From the NCBI RefSeq assembly GCF_026151205.1, contig NC_087075.1, positions 4,128,359 through 4,192,358 on the forward strand: a DNA stretch of 64,000 nt. The letters run 5' to 3'. The notes below the pieces were generated by a model. That model was given only the letters and a program-made list of their open reading frames with translations. It was not told the origin of the DNA and did not search any database. The position numbers and the translations under genes are program-made. Each line of letters starts with the position of its first letter. The stretch's first letter is position 1. Of the stretch, positions 15,101 through 23,369 are shown one piece after another. Source of the DNA: Bolinopsis microptera (taxonomy: Eukaryota > Ctenophora > Tentaculata > Lobata > Bolinopsidae).

Positions 15101-16139
15101 GCCTGTCGCCCTTAAAAGACTTTGAGGCAATGCAAGCCATAGTATAGCATTCACTAATGTGTAATAACAAGTATCCAATGCATGGATACTATCCATCAAA
15201 AAAGGTAGGGTAAATTTTTGAAATACCATTGAAACCTTACTTGAACTTACATTAACTTTAAGATTTATTTATTATTTATTTATTTACTAAATGTGCGTCA
15301 TGACACAGCCATAAAACTACCTTACTTTATGTTACAGTTATAAAACTGTGTAATGTCGGAATGTGGTGAATGATTATCGGCGTTTTAAGTTTACAATTTG
15401 AAGACCTCGCCTATATCTCATGACGTGTTAGCGTGTTAATAATACCTGACAACTATAACAAGCTATGAGAGTATGAGGTATTTGACACATTTTTATGACC
15501 TCATATTATACTTACTTATAACTTTGTTATTTTTTTATTAAATTTCTGAGTTTTAGATTGTTAAAAAGTTTGTACGGCTTAATTTACCTTCCATATACGT
15601 GCAATAAACGATAATACAACGTCACACACATATGTGATTTATTAAAATTTAGTTGCATTTTATATTTAAATGAATAAGTATAACAACACTGAGCAGCACA
15701 TCAAGAATTACAGAAATAAAACATTTGATCAAACATTCAAACCAAACACCAAACACCAAACACCAAAATTAAACTATTAAATGATAAAATCTACTGAAGA
15801 ACTTACCCTTATCAAAGAAGAAAGACTTCTTAGAGTCAATGGGCATTTTACAGGAGTCACAACTGAAACAGTACCTGTGCCACTTCTGGTCGAGCGCTAC
15901 CACCCACTTCATACCTGCCACAACATATGTCATTTTAATTTAATCTGTATCACTATCAAATTGGTATCAAATTTATTTTATGAGTAGTATTGAAAGTACG
16001 TACAAATAAAACTAAAAACTGAAAAAATAAAAGTATTAAAGCTTAAAAGTATTAAAACATTAAATTAATAAAACTTTATACCTATAGGTTTAGAGCACCC
16101 TGCACAAAGTGTTTCTCCTTTTGTAGACTTCTCAGCCAT
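198..16139 (-). CDS. Four-LIM-domain protein gene (spliced, two alternative 5' ends)
   Basis: Cytoskeletal or nuclear adaptor of the multi-LIM class; LIM domains bind zinc and act as protein-binding modules. Coding exons read on the minus strand: 7009-6859 (ATG at 7009), 6512-6455, 4170-4041, 3764-3688, 3351-3209, 2831-2694, 280-198 (TAA). All junctions have GT/AG sites and phases agree, giving 780 nt, 259 residues. LIM1 is Cys6-Cys58, LIM2 Cys72-Cys127, LIM3 Cys143-Cys194, LIM4 Cys203-Cys257; each has C-x2-C, H-x2-C, C-x2-C and C-x2-C zinc ligands (for example HHAC, CVNCYVC, HADC at the end). An alternative pair of 5' exons, 16139-16082 and 15914-15807, encodes another first half of LIM1 (LCAGCSKPI, then WHRYCFSCDSC) and ends in the same phase, so it can join 6512 to give 264 residues. 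The layout resembles FHL or PINCH-like proteins but lacks a visible N-terminal half-LIM. The last intron holds a 1.5 kb transposon. Domain identity is sure; the subfamily is not. Confidence 0.85.
579..866 (+). pseudogene. Non-LTR retrotransposon 3' coding fragment
   Basis: An open frame from 579 to the stop after 861 contains TGHCGLNKHLHTIRK, then CPMCGDEEETVSHFIGQCP. This is the C-terminal tail of Jockey/CR1-type reverse-transcriptase polyproteins: the end of the RNase H-like region followed by a C-x2-C...H...C zinc motif. There is no start or RT core upstream, so it is a 5'-truncated relic. The frame is still open, which suggests it is not very old. Confidence 0.7.
1019..2505 (+). mobile_element. 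Hairpin-ended repeat element, copy A
   Basis: A 327-bp imperfect palindrome (1019-1345) forms one end; its outer ends read tttgaccaaaacccat and the inverse. The rest of the element runs to about 2505, ending near tgccagcattgtgata. The whole unit matches, in reverse orientation, copy B at 47287-49069, and part of it matches copy C at 42446-42990. No coding frame is seen, so it is non-autonomous. It lies in the last intron of the LIM gene. Confidence 0.75.
4194..5940. repeat. 14-bp satellite in LIM gene intron
   Basis: About 125 head-to-tail copies of the unit cctagcaactgtaa fill almost the whole intron between the coding exons at 6455 and 4170. Variants (tatcct, taatct, taacat) are scattered and partly arranged in higher-order blocks. 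Short stretches of the same unit recur at 6070-6245 and 12267-12308. Confidence 0.95.
6060..6265. repeat. Higher-order repeat built from the 14-bp unit
   Basis: Three tandem copies of a roughly 78-bp unit combine gcaactgtaacctagcaact with agataacattagtagcagct and a short ta-rich stretch. It directly follows the 14-bp satellite. Confidence 0.8.
6315..6418. repeat. AT-rich 8-bp tandem repeat
   Basis: Tandem ataaattt units, self-complementary, between the satellite and the LIM exon at 6455-6512. Confidence 0.9.
6859..7009 (-). CDS. LIM gene, proximal first coding exon
   Basis: Starts at ATG 7009 and ends with donor gtatac, phase 1 (one base over). It encodes the first zinc finger of LIM1: Cys6, Cys9, His27, Cys30, Cys33, Cys36, with TWILFSKAKYHKECF between. 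No in-frame upstream ATG is close, and the codon before the ATG region does not continue a LIM fold, so this looks like a true translation start. Seen: reading frame, donor and LIM ligands. Inferred: a promoter lies upstream between about 7010 and 7400. Confidence 0.75.
7743..8000. repeat. 85-bp tandem repeat with ggcaggtttt motif
   Basis: Three copies with period 85 (ggcagg at 7743, 7828, 7913), each carrying aaaattatcaatcc and ggattacggcagtgataaag. The motif ggcaggtttt and its complement recur at 7530-7740 and 10760-11095, so the family is dispersed on both sides of the MULE at 8500. Confidence 0.75.
8312..8490. repeat. Interstitial telomere-like array
   Basis: About 29 hexamers of gggtta mixed with gggtca. 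TTAGGG is the usual animal telomere repeat. The array continues after the inserted MULE (ttagggttag at 9561). The flanks carry poly-C (8212-8236) and poly-G (9602-9618) tracts embedded in caattgacccc and its inverse, as if the array lies inside a larger inverted-repeat element. Confidence 0.85.
8500..9551 (-). mobile_element. MULE DNA transposon, copy 1, with 9-bp target duplication
   Basis: The element is bounded by direct repeats gggttactg at 8491-8499 and 9552-9560, the 9-bp target duplication typical of Mutator-like elements. Its ends are built of gcgacatctgtccgac units in inverted orientation; one terminus starts ggtaacacgactcctgtc, also seen at the end of copy 3 (about 21594). It interrupts a telomere-like array. 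It is 1052 bp, so it is internally deleted. Confidence 0.85.
8715..9245 (-). pseudogene. MULE transposase relic (copy 1)
   Basis: Nucleotide similarity, on the minus strand, to the transposase frame at 19263-19600 of copy 2, including the regions coding GTF...P.LF.QL and YGLLPGKTT. It is broken by stops and frameshifts and no long frame survives. It is recognised only through copy 2. Confidence 0.65.
10041..10087. repeat. Perfect short hairpin
   Basis: Arms tataggttgacctcccac and its exact complement are separated by 11 bases. It lies in non-coding DNA and may be the relic of a palindromic MITE. Confidence 0.8.
10480..10593. mobile_element. hAT-like MITE with poly-C core
   Basis: 114 bp with inverted termini cagtggcgaaacg and its complement, around a run of more than 20 C. 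The CAGTGGCG start is characteristic of hAT termini and nearly equals the element at 39720. No clear 8-bp target duplication is visible. Confidence 0.65.
11332..11390. repeat. Hairpin gtacagctgtcgagt
   Basis: Inverted arms gtacagctgtcgagt and actcgacagctgtac around a short spacer with its own gtactgttgactg repeats. No gene context. Confidence 0.7.
12625..13216. repeat. 51-bp minisatellite
   Basis: About 11.5 copies of a 51-bp unit (gcatccctacaatcctagca, then accagggcgcaaccaaggag, then caatgaacata). The period is a multiple of three, so minus-strand frames repeat MLCSLLLGCALVARIVG without stops. No start context, splice structure or homology supports coding. It lies in the long 5' part of the LIM locus. 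Confidence 0.9.
14701..14979 (+). pseudogene. Non-LTR retroelement C-terminal tail (RTE-like)
   Basis: A 92-residue frame with FRWRMLGHILRG, GRRGRPCLNLLDVIRKDL and DREEWKKL. This is the typical C-terminal tail of endonuclease/reverse-transcriptase polyproteins of the RTE type (RW-GH--R ... GRP--W-D---KDL). In-frame stops just upstream show 5' truncation. It is followed by a (tac)n tract at 15066-15085, a common 3' end of such elements. Confidence 0.75.
15807..16139 (-). CDS. LIM gene, distal alternative first exons
   Basis: Two exons, 16139-16082 (58 nt, starting MAEKSTKGETLCAGC) and 15914-15807 (108 nt, WVVALDQKWHRYCFSC and CDSCKMPIDSKKSFF), joined in phase 1 with acceptor ggcag and donor gtaagt. 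Together they are 166 nt and leave one base over, exactly like the proximal exon (151 nt). Spliced to the exon at 6512 they complete a normal LIM domain with 20 residues between the fourth and the last ligand pair. They could instead be the 5' end of a separate LIM gene whose remaining exons I have not found between 7.3 and 15.8 kb; phase and zinc-ligand completion favour an alternative start of the same gene. Confidence 0.65.
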
Positions 16140-18148
16140 ATTCAGGGTTCCGTTCCCAGCTGTGGAATTATGATTTAATAAATCGCGTTAAAATGTACTT
16201 AAATTCGAGTTATTCAATATTTGCTTTAGATTAGAAGATCATTATAACTTTTCAGCAGTTTGGGGTGGCCAGCCAATTGTGGTAAAAAGTTTCGAACCGA
16301 CAAATATGGTGGCTGCAGAAATATAAAGAAAAAACAGTTTCTTCAAAAAGCCGAAAGCAGACCCGGAATCAAACACATATATATTTATATATATATATTA
16401 TGTGTATATTAATATATAATACTGCCACTGACAATATGTGAACTAAAATGAGGAACAAACATGCGAACTTTGAGAAGTCACATAAATATGCAGATCTTTT
16501 ATTTCTAGAATCTCACAAATCAACATCGGTTGTGATTAGTGACTGTCATATGAGGTGGTAATATTTTAATAAAAAGCTTTATCAAATTTAAGTTATACAT
16601 AAAAAAGTAGGATATAACAAAAAAGAAATTTAAAAAAGAAAAGACAAAAATTACAGCCATCAAATAACACATAAATATTCATAAACTGTTGTGTTGATAT
16701 AAAGATATATTCATAAGTGGTGAAGTGAGAAACAGAATGATGTAAGGGAAGGTGGTACCAGCGATCAAGTTACACGGGTTAAATGTCGTAACTGAGGCTT
16801 ACAGGGATTAAACAAACTGCCATCTGAGGACCGTTTCGCTGACAACGAACACACGTGTGATGTATAGGATTAAATAAGTCATGTTGAGACGGCTGACGGC
16901 TACAAATTCTTTGTTGCATCAAAATGGTCAATCTGGTTATTAAGATCATGCGGCAGACATAAATTAGCTTTATTCCGAATATCCACAAACATATAAACAG
17001 TAAGAATGCACAGATAATTCCATTAACAAACTCACACCAGCATGATGCTAAGTGCAGTTGAACGACAAAAGGGCAACAAAATGAAATCAACTCAGCACCA
17101 CGCAATACACTGACAAATAATAAAACCTCCTCTGCGTTATTTAAACAATACCCATATATTAATATAATATAATAATATATTATGATATACCCCATACTGT
17201 ATTGTACACTGATTTACCCTGGACTCTATTCAAACGGAGATCGATTTACGTCGGAGATCGATTTACGTCGCCATGGCAATGGTATAAGAGCTCGTGTTTA
17301 TAACCTAACGTACTCATATCCAATAAGGTATAGTCTGTAACGAACAGGAACGAGAAACCCAGCTGTGATATAATGCCACTGCGCAGTCACAAACTTGACA
17401 AATGAGATGTGTTACGCCTGGGTGGCTGACTCGGTAGATTTATAAAATGCATCTGATTTGTGACTTGATATCTGATGTCAACTGGTCACTTTGTTACTCG
17501 TGTTAATAGGAAACCGTGTTAGCGAATCAACAAGGGAGGGAGAGAATTAAGTTTCAACTGGACTGATCGCGCTAGGTGCTATATATTAATATATTCGTTG
17601 TTTAAATTATATTATGGATAATATTATGAAGGAGCAGCTCCGTTATTTGATACCGATAAATATGATTTGTCAGATCCCTGTAATGGTCATGGATCAGTTA
17701 AAAACGACAGCTATTCAAGGTATTAAAGGTATTAAAGATATGATGAGATACAACAATGGGGCAAGGTCTCTATGTTTCGAACCTTGGAGTTGGAACATTA
17801 GAGATATTACATTACACACCTGGTGCCTCCCGACATCTTCCTGACCAATCAGAGGGAGGGTAACCGATCACGTGACCATTACCCGACCAATCAGAGGGCT
17901 GGACAATAGGAATTCTTCTGGTGGCGTAAGTGGCTGTTCGGGGGAGCACTTTTCAGAGGGGTTTATTACTACTTTACTAGATGTCAGGTGGTCAGGGGAG
18001 GAAAAGAATGTTGGAATGTTGGATATAGATTGAACAGACGGTCCTATGTTTGAACTACTTAATAGATTGAGGCCCTGGATCGGAAAGACTGAAAGAAAAA
18101 TAAAAAATACTCAGAAATAAAGGTTGCTATTATAAGTATAGGGCTGTT
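16140..18148. other. No recognisable gene
   Basis: AT-rich DNA with open frames at 16779-17195 (minus, 138 codons) and 17614-17844 (plus, 76 codons). Neither shows a recognisable domain, nor splice or codon structure that convinces me. A short direct duplication (ggagatcgatttacgtcg, twice) lies at 17238-17270. Confidence 0.5.
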
Positions 18149-18988
18149 ACCTTATCGGACCTTATTTGGACGGACATTAAATGAACGGACATAATTATAA
18201 ACGGACATTAATATGAACGCTAGAAGGCATTCAAAGCCATCAAAATTAAAAATCCGAATTCTTTTTTTTTTTTTTTACGTTTTTTTATTTCAGCAAATGA
18301 TTTTTAAATCCATTTTTTATACAGTAAGTAAGAAAAGCAGTCGTTCAGCAGTAAACATTTAAAAATATGTGTACATGACCAGTGTCTAATATCACATATC
18401 ATTTTCATCAAATGGGGTTTCGTGCATGAAATACTAAATAGTCCATGCTTAATTAAAGCATCAGTGATTTATAGCTTTATATGGAAACCTTTTTTCTTCA
18501 AACTACCCCAGTCCTGCATTTCAGTGTTAACTTTTACAAGCCATTCGGCGTGAAGTGGTTTTATCTTAGACAACTTTAGGTTAACCTTAACATCACGTGG
18601 AGCTTTCCTAGCACAGTTTCATTACCTCCCCTGAGTAATATGAACTATATCAACGTCGGACAATGTCCTTGGAAACACGATTAACCGTAATATCTAGAGG
18701 CTAGAACAAGTTTGTCATGTTGGCGGGGACTAGCTCATGAACTATGTCATTGAGTACCGTAATTTCGTTGACTTTTTTCGCCAAGTGACCCTTGAAAACA
18801 TCATATACCAGTAAAGTTTTCTGTTCCTCCGGCAGACCAAGGAGAACCGTTCCGTTGTAAACTTAATACGGCACAATAAAGTTCTCATAGTTGTCATATT
18901 CTGGACGAAAAGTTAGAATTTTTGAAAAAATTTCAACGGACTTTAACTTGGACGGACCTTAAATGAACGGACTTTATTTGGATAATGG
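18149..18988. mobile_element. accttatcggacc-type element, left part
   Basis: It starts with accttatcggaccttatttg at 18149, whose inverse ends at 21681, and contains several copies of atgaacggac / ggacggac. A further cluster of the motif is at 18940-18980. It is non-coding with a poly-T run at 18262. It may be the left end of a composite that now encloses two MULEs. Confidence 0.5.
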
Positions 18989-20152
18989 ATTGGGCGACAT
19001 CTGTCCGACAGCGACATCTGTCCGACATCTGTCGGACAGATGTCGCTGTCGGACAGGAGTCGTTTTTGGCGACATCTGTCCGAATTTCATATCATATTGT
19101 AATTTCGGTTCACATTCGTATTTCACAAGCTCACGGGTAATCTCGTGACGTTCTAATGCTAATGTGATCCCTTAATATCTGATCCATGGATACGTCATTG
19201 ACTAGTTGAGAACAGGATCGTGCTAGCCGTACCCTACTAACAAGCTGTCGATCACATCACAGGACATGAGTATATATAGGACAGCAGTATGGAGAACAGT
19301 TATCACAATCCACAATGGGGTAGTCTACGGTACCTTCAATTCCGCACCTAATCTCTTCCATCAGCTCTTCACAGTCGGCTGGCACCTCCCCCTGTTCTAT
19401 GGACTCCTTCCTGGAAAAACGACGACCCTCTACTGCAACATGTTCGAGGAGATGGGGGCTACCAACCACAATCCATCCTCATGGACTACGAGCTCGCCAT
19501 TCACAACGCAGTTGCTTCCGTATGGCCCTCCACTACCAGACGTGGATACAACTTCCACTACAAGAAAGCCCTCCTGAAGCATGTTAACCATACCAACATC
19601 TGGGAGGAGTATCTGACTCCAAACTCTCCTGTTCCGGATTTCTTTTTTTCTCGATTGCCTACGTACCGGAGAATGACGTCCATCTGGAGACACCTGAAGC
19701 CCCTCCTTCCTATAGACATGGCTGAGTTTGCTTCATACTACGAAAACACTTGGATCGGGACATCAACCACCAATATTGGCATCACGGATTCCATTCAATG
19801 CTCTCCTGCTCGAAGCCCACAATCTGGAAGTTCCTTGATCGCCTTAAAGCAGAAAAAGCCCTTACAGACGTGAAGAAAACCAATCTGTGATATTGTAATT
19901 TATTGAATTAATTTATATAACATTTATATAACATTTAAACTATTGTCCAATTTATCGACATCAAATGAAAATAAACTATGGTAGTAAACTATGGCTCAGA
20001 TACATACTATACAACTTAGCAAGTAACAGTTCAGATCATGTCTCTAATTGGAAATGTGTCGTATTGAAATCAGTTCACAATTTCAATTTCGGACAGATGT
20101 CGTTTTTTTCTGGTACCCTGAATCGGAAAAATGTCGCTGTCAGACGGTAATC
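18988..20152 (+). mobile_element. MULE DNA transposon, copy 2
   Basis: It has the same terminal gcgacatctgtccgac arrays as copy 1, followed by closely matching subterminal sequence (catcatattgtaatttcggt; inverse in copy 1 at about 9420). The right end at 20020-20150 matches the left subterminal part of copy 1 (tcagatcatgtctctaattg). It is about 1.16 kb and internally deleted. Confidence 0.75.
19263..19890 (+). pseudogene. MULE transposase, broken (copy 2)
   Basis: The DDE transposase core of Mutator-like elements is spread over three frames. First: YGTFNSAPNLFHQLFTVGWH and FYGLLPGKTTTLYCNMFEEM. Then, after a frameshift near 19475: MDYELAIHNAVASVWPSTTR with YNFHYKKALLKHV (a DYE...A...FH block). 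Then, after another shift near 19770: WHHGFHSMLSCSKPTIWKFL. A segment between ENTWIG and WHHG is missing compared with copy 3. It cannot encode an active enzyme as it stands. Confidence 0.8.
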
Positions 20153-20446
20153 GTACTATATAGTGACAACACTATATAGAGACAATCACTTTATAATGAC
20201 AGCTGATCTTTGTCATTATATAGTGTGCAAAACGCACACTATATAGTGACTTTTATCTTATATATATCGACTTTTCCTTACTTTTCTTTAATTCTACTTT
20301 TAGAATACTACTAAAGCAAATAATTTCATTTAAGTAAAATGTATAACTGTCATAGAAATATAGTACAATCGAAAATGTAAATATCAATATCATATAAAAT
20401 CCCAATATCATAAAACCGATAATATCAATAATCAAATGTCGAATTC

Positions 20447-21560
20447 ATAGTGCAGCAGAAACAGCAGAGAGATAATCAATGACTTCGTACTCCTGGTTAT
20501 CGTAGGCTTGCATGAAGGATTCCAGAAGGGAGTCGTACCCAGACGTGGGCGCCGCCGCCGGTACGCCGCCGCCGCCGATAAATTCGACACGCCGCCGCCG
20601 CCGATAAATTTCGATCGGCGCGCCGAATGTAAAATTTTTGCCTAAACAGTTAAAAAAATGAGTGACACGCAACAGATAATTTAATTTACGCAACGGATAA
20701 ATTAATTTGGCCAGCCTCCAAGTCTTGACGTATTCGGGTGTTACAAAAGAATTTGAAACTACATTTCGTAACATCAGTTGTGCCGTTATCGTAGCCAAAT
20801 ATCTGCTTGTTGCTGAACAGAGTATAAATAGTTGCTCTTTCAAATCGTCATACAATTTTGAAATGAACCTTAGCATACAAAGTGTAAATTAGCTTATAAG
20901 ATGTCAGTCAGTGGTACAATGACTATGTTGCCAAAAAATTGGTTCCAGCCGCCGATACGCCGCTGCCGCCGAGTGAAATACGGCCTCACGCCGCCGCTGC
21001 AGCATTTTCGGCGGCGCCCACGTCTGGTCGTACCTTATACACTTGGAAGCTCTCTGGGATGGAGGTCTTCTCATCAGTCTTTCCGTGATCATCTGGTCTG
21101 TTAGTCCTTGCTCTAGTTTGAGGGCTTCAAGGAATTTCCAGATGGTAGGATTTGAACACTGGACGAGGCTGCGGAAACCATTATGCCATCCTTCTGCAAG
21201 GTTCGAAAAGCGTGGGAGACCAGCTAGACAGCAGTCGTACTGGTTCCAGGACAGGTGATCGAAGCGAGCAGGTCTGTTTGGTGTTATCATCCACGTAGAC
21301 TCAAAGTATAAGGTTAAGGCATCCATATCTGCGGGGAGGGTAGGTCTAAGGGTCTGCTCGCAACCGCTCGTGCTGTTCGCACCATCTTCGAGAGGCTGTT
21401 GGTCTGACACCCAAGGTTAGCTCTGCACTCGAAGTCCAGTCCTGAAAGAACTTCAGCAACGATCCGTTTAGTTGATGTGTCCGATGTCACTGCACGTTCC
21501 TTCATCGTCTTCTTAGAGCGATGGACCAAGATCTCTGCTCTTTGTTCATCGTGGTTGTCA
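20447..21560 (-). pseudogene. MULE transposase, deleted and interrupted (copy 3)
   Basis: Minus strand, from 21560 downward: HDEQRAEILVHRSKKTMKER, then IVAEVLSGLDFECRANLG and SLSKMVRTARA, the region found between the zinc finger and the core in FLYWCH/MULE transposases. After a frame change at about 21360 it reads YFESTWMI, HLSWNQYDCCLAGLPRF, NLAEGWHNGFRSLVQCSNPT, IWKFLEALKLEQGLTDQM. The whole DDE core between these parts is absent. A tail (DSLLESFMQAYDNQEYEVID) resumes beyond the GC-rich insertion. Confidence 0.75.
20530..21035. mobile_element. GC-rich inverted-repeat insertion inside MULE copy 3
   Basis: Ends read cgtacccagacgtgggcgcc (left) and, as the inverse, cgtaccagacgtgggcgccg (right), followed on both sides by gccgccgccg-rich DNA, while the interior is AT-rich. 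It splits the transposase tail. About 500 bp, non-coding. Confidence 0.6.
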
Positions 21561-21594
21561 GACAGATGTCGCTGTCGGACAGGAGTCGTGTTAC

Positions 21595-21681
21595 CCTTTA
21601 TTTGAACGGACATTAAGATGAACGTTATATTAGGGCCTCCAGCGTTCAATTAATGTCCGTCCAAATAAGGTCCGATAAGGT
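21595..21681. mobile_element. 87-bp palindromic MITE
   Basis: Near-identical to 36384-36465: starts cctttatttgaacggacatt, centre agggcctccagcgttcaatt, ends with the inverse of accttatcggacc. It abuts the MULE copy 3 terminus. Confidence 0.75.
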
Positions 21682-21889
21682 AGTTAGCAAGGAGTATTCC
21701 TTTAAAGAAAGTTTTAATCACATCAACAAAATATCCATCCCATACAGCCCAATGAAACATAAAATTAAAACACTTTAAACAAAACACAGTTGCCACAAAA
21801 CCGATCAAAATGCTCTTCCAGCAACCTTTGCTTATCTTGTCAAATTCTAACTTGTTCTCTTCATTGCTTCGCCAGAGAATCTGCAACAA
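21650..21889 (-). other. Unassigned open frame with membrane-like segment
   Basis: A 79-codon minus-strand frame after an acceptor-like tgtttgttgcag contains ILIGFVATVFCLKCFNFMF, then FKGILLANYL, and ends inside the MITE. The acceptor and hydrophobic stretch make a stranded exon possible. I do not recognise the family, and no partner exon was found. Confidence 0.25.
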
Positions 21890-21943
21890 ACAAGTATATT
21901 ATATTTGAGTAATAGTTAAGATTCTGTGATTGTTTTTACCAAA

Positions 21944-22055
21944 CCCCATAATTGGGTAGAGTGGACTGTGGCCACTGCATCGTCTGTCAACTGTGTCTGT
22001 ATTTCCTTTTTCGGCCCGCGTTATAGCGAGGGGCGTTTTACTTATAGCGAGGTAC
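21944..22055 (+). repeat. Diverged terminus of the hairpin-ended family
   Basis: accaaaccccataattgggtagagtgg followed by a ctgtggccactg stretch resembles the outer end of the hairpin in copies A and B (accaaaacccataatcatgg, then gtagagtg). Then comes gttatagcgagg, a motif that recurs as gttataacgaggt-like sequences at 26630-26720 and 26995-27060. Confidence 0.45.
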
Positions 22056-22318
22056 TTCTGTAATTATTATGAAGTTATCGTAATGTAACTGTCACTTCTT
22101 TCTCAGCTCCAATAGTTCATTGTCCGTTTATTTCTAGATTTCCATTGAAGCCACAAAGTAAGAGATTAGATTCTGAATTCAATGGTAAAACGATTTACCA
22201 TGCCCTCAGTAACTTGCCACTAGGATCATTGTGCTAAGAGAATACATACTATAACTATTGCAGTCACTCTAACTCTTGTTAAATTTACCAAGCCTGTCTG
22301 TCCTTGTTAATCTCATAC

Positions 22319-23360
22319 ATGGGCACATATTAGGTGCGATGGGTGCGGGATCGCACAATTTACCGTTTTTCGCACACTTCCGCATAATTTATTGTTTTCC
22401 GCACATTTCCGCACATTTTGTAATTATCGGCATATTTCCGCATAATCTAGCATTTTCTGCGTAATTTCGCATAATTTTGAATTTTTCGCGTTAAGATTTT
22501 CGAGTGTAAAAACCAAAATATGTTAAAAGTCGGGCCCTTTTAGGACCGTGACTCAGGCCCTTTCGGGACCCTGACCCAGGCCCTTTCGGGACCGTGACCC
22601 AGGCCCTTTTGGAACTCATGCTTAGGTCATGTGACCCGGTTACCACGTGACCGAGGCCCTTTCGGGACCGTTGCCCAGGCCCTTTCAGGACCGTTACCCA
22701 GGCCCTTTCAGGACCGTTACCCAGGCCCTTTCGGGACCGTGACCCAGGCCCTTTTGGAACTCATGCTTAGGCCACGTGACTCAGGCCCTTTCGGGACCGT
22801 GACCGAGGCCATTATGGAACCCTCGTCGTTACCGTACTTCGATAATAGTGTATCAGTTATCATTCGTAGGTGATAATAGAAGAATTCGTTGTAGCGTTGG
22901 CTTTATAGTGGGCTTAATGGATCTTGGATCAAATGGTTCACAAGTACTGACGATCAATGCCAACAAGCGTGTCACATATTTGCGATCATGCATGGGATCT
23001 GATCGACTCTATCAAGAGGCGTCTTCAAATAACTGTATCCTGATTCCTGATCTCTACCAGATCAAGTCACTGTTCTTAGATAACTGAATCTCAACATTCA
23101 ATTATGGTCTTAGTAAAGAACTACATCCTCAGTAACACATAAACAGACCTATTTTTGATAAGAGCGGCGGTTATACGTTTAGAATTTCCAAAGTCCTTGA
23201 GAAAATGCAAAAGAAAACCGCTCAAATTTCGAAAAAATCGCAGCACATTTGCCGCATAATTGGTAAAAATTTACCGCACCTTACCGCACATTTTACCTTT
23301 ATAGTCGGGTGCGGTACCGCATAATTTCGATTTTTTTACCGCACCTAATATGTGCCTCTG
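22319..23360. mobile_element. Non-autonomous DNA transposon with 9-bp target duplication
   Basis: Direct repeats atctcatac at 22310-22318 and 23361-23369 flank inverted termini ggcacatattaggtgcg and cgcacctaatatgtgcc. Subterminal zones on both sides repeat tttaccgcac / ccgcacattt motifs. The 9-bp duplication suggests a MULE-type integrase acting in trans. The interior carries a satellite and no recognisable transposase. Confidence 0.85.
22535..22815. repeat. Tandem aggccctttcgggaccgt repeat
   Basis: About ten units of roughly 22-24 bp (aggccctttcgggaccgtga plus a few bases), some with ttttggaactcatg variants, inside the element 22319-23360. Confidence 0.8.
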
Positions 23361-23369
23361 ATCTCATAC

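Larger units (their letters stand above)
20445..21595 (-). mobile_element. MULE DNA transposon, copy 3 (interrupted)
   Basis: One terminus at about 21555-21594 has the gacagatgtcgctgtcggac array and ends in the inverse of ggtaacacgactcctgtc, as in copy 1. It encodes the N-terminal and C-terminal parts of a MULE transposase and is interrupted by a GC-rich insertion at about 20530-21035. The other terminus is not clear. Confidence 0.65.

Noticed and set aside
16779..17195. 138-codon minus-strand frame, hydrophobic N-terminal half
   Set aside because: AT-rich, low-complexity start, no recognised family, no splice partners. It could still be a lone exon, but I cannot support it.
17614..17844. 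76-codon plus-strand frame
   Set aside because: No domain and no supporting splice signals.
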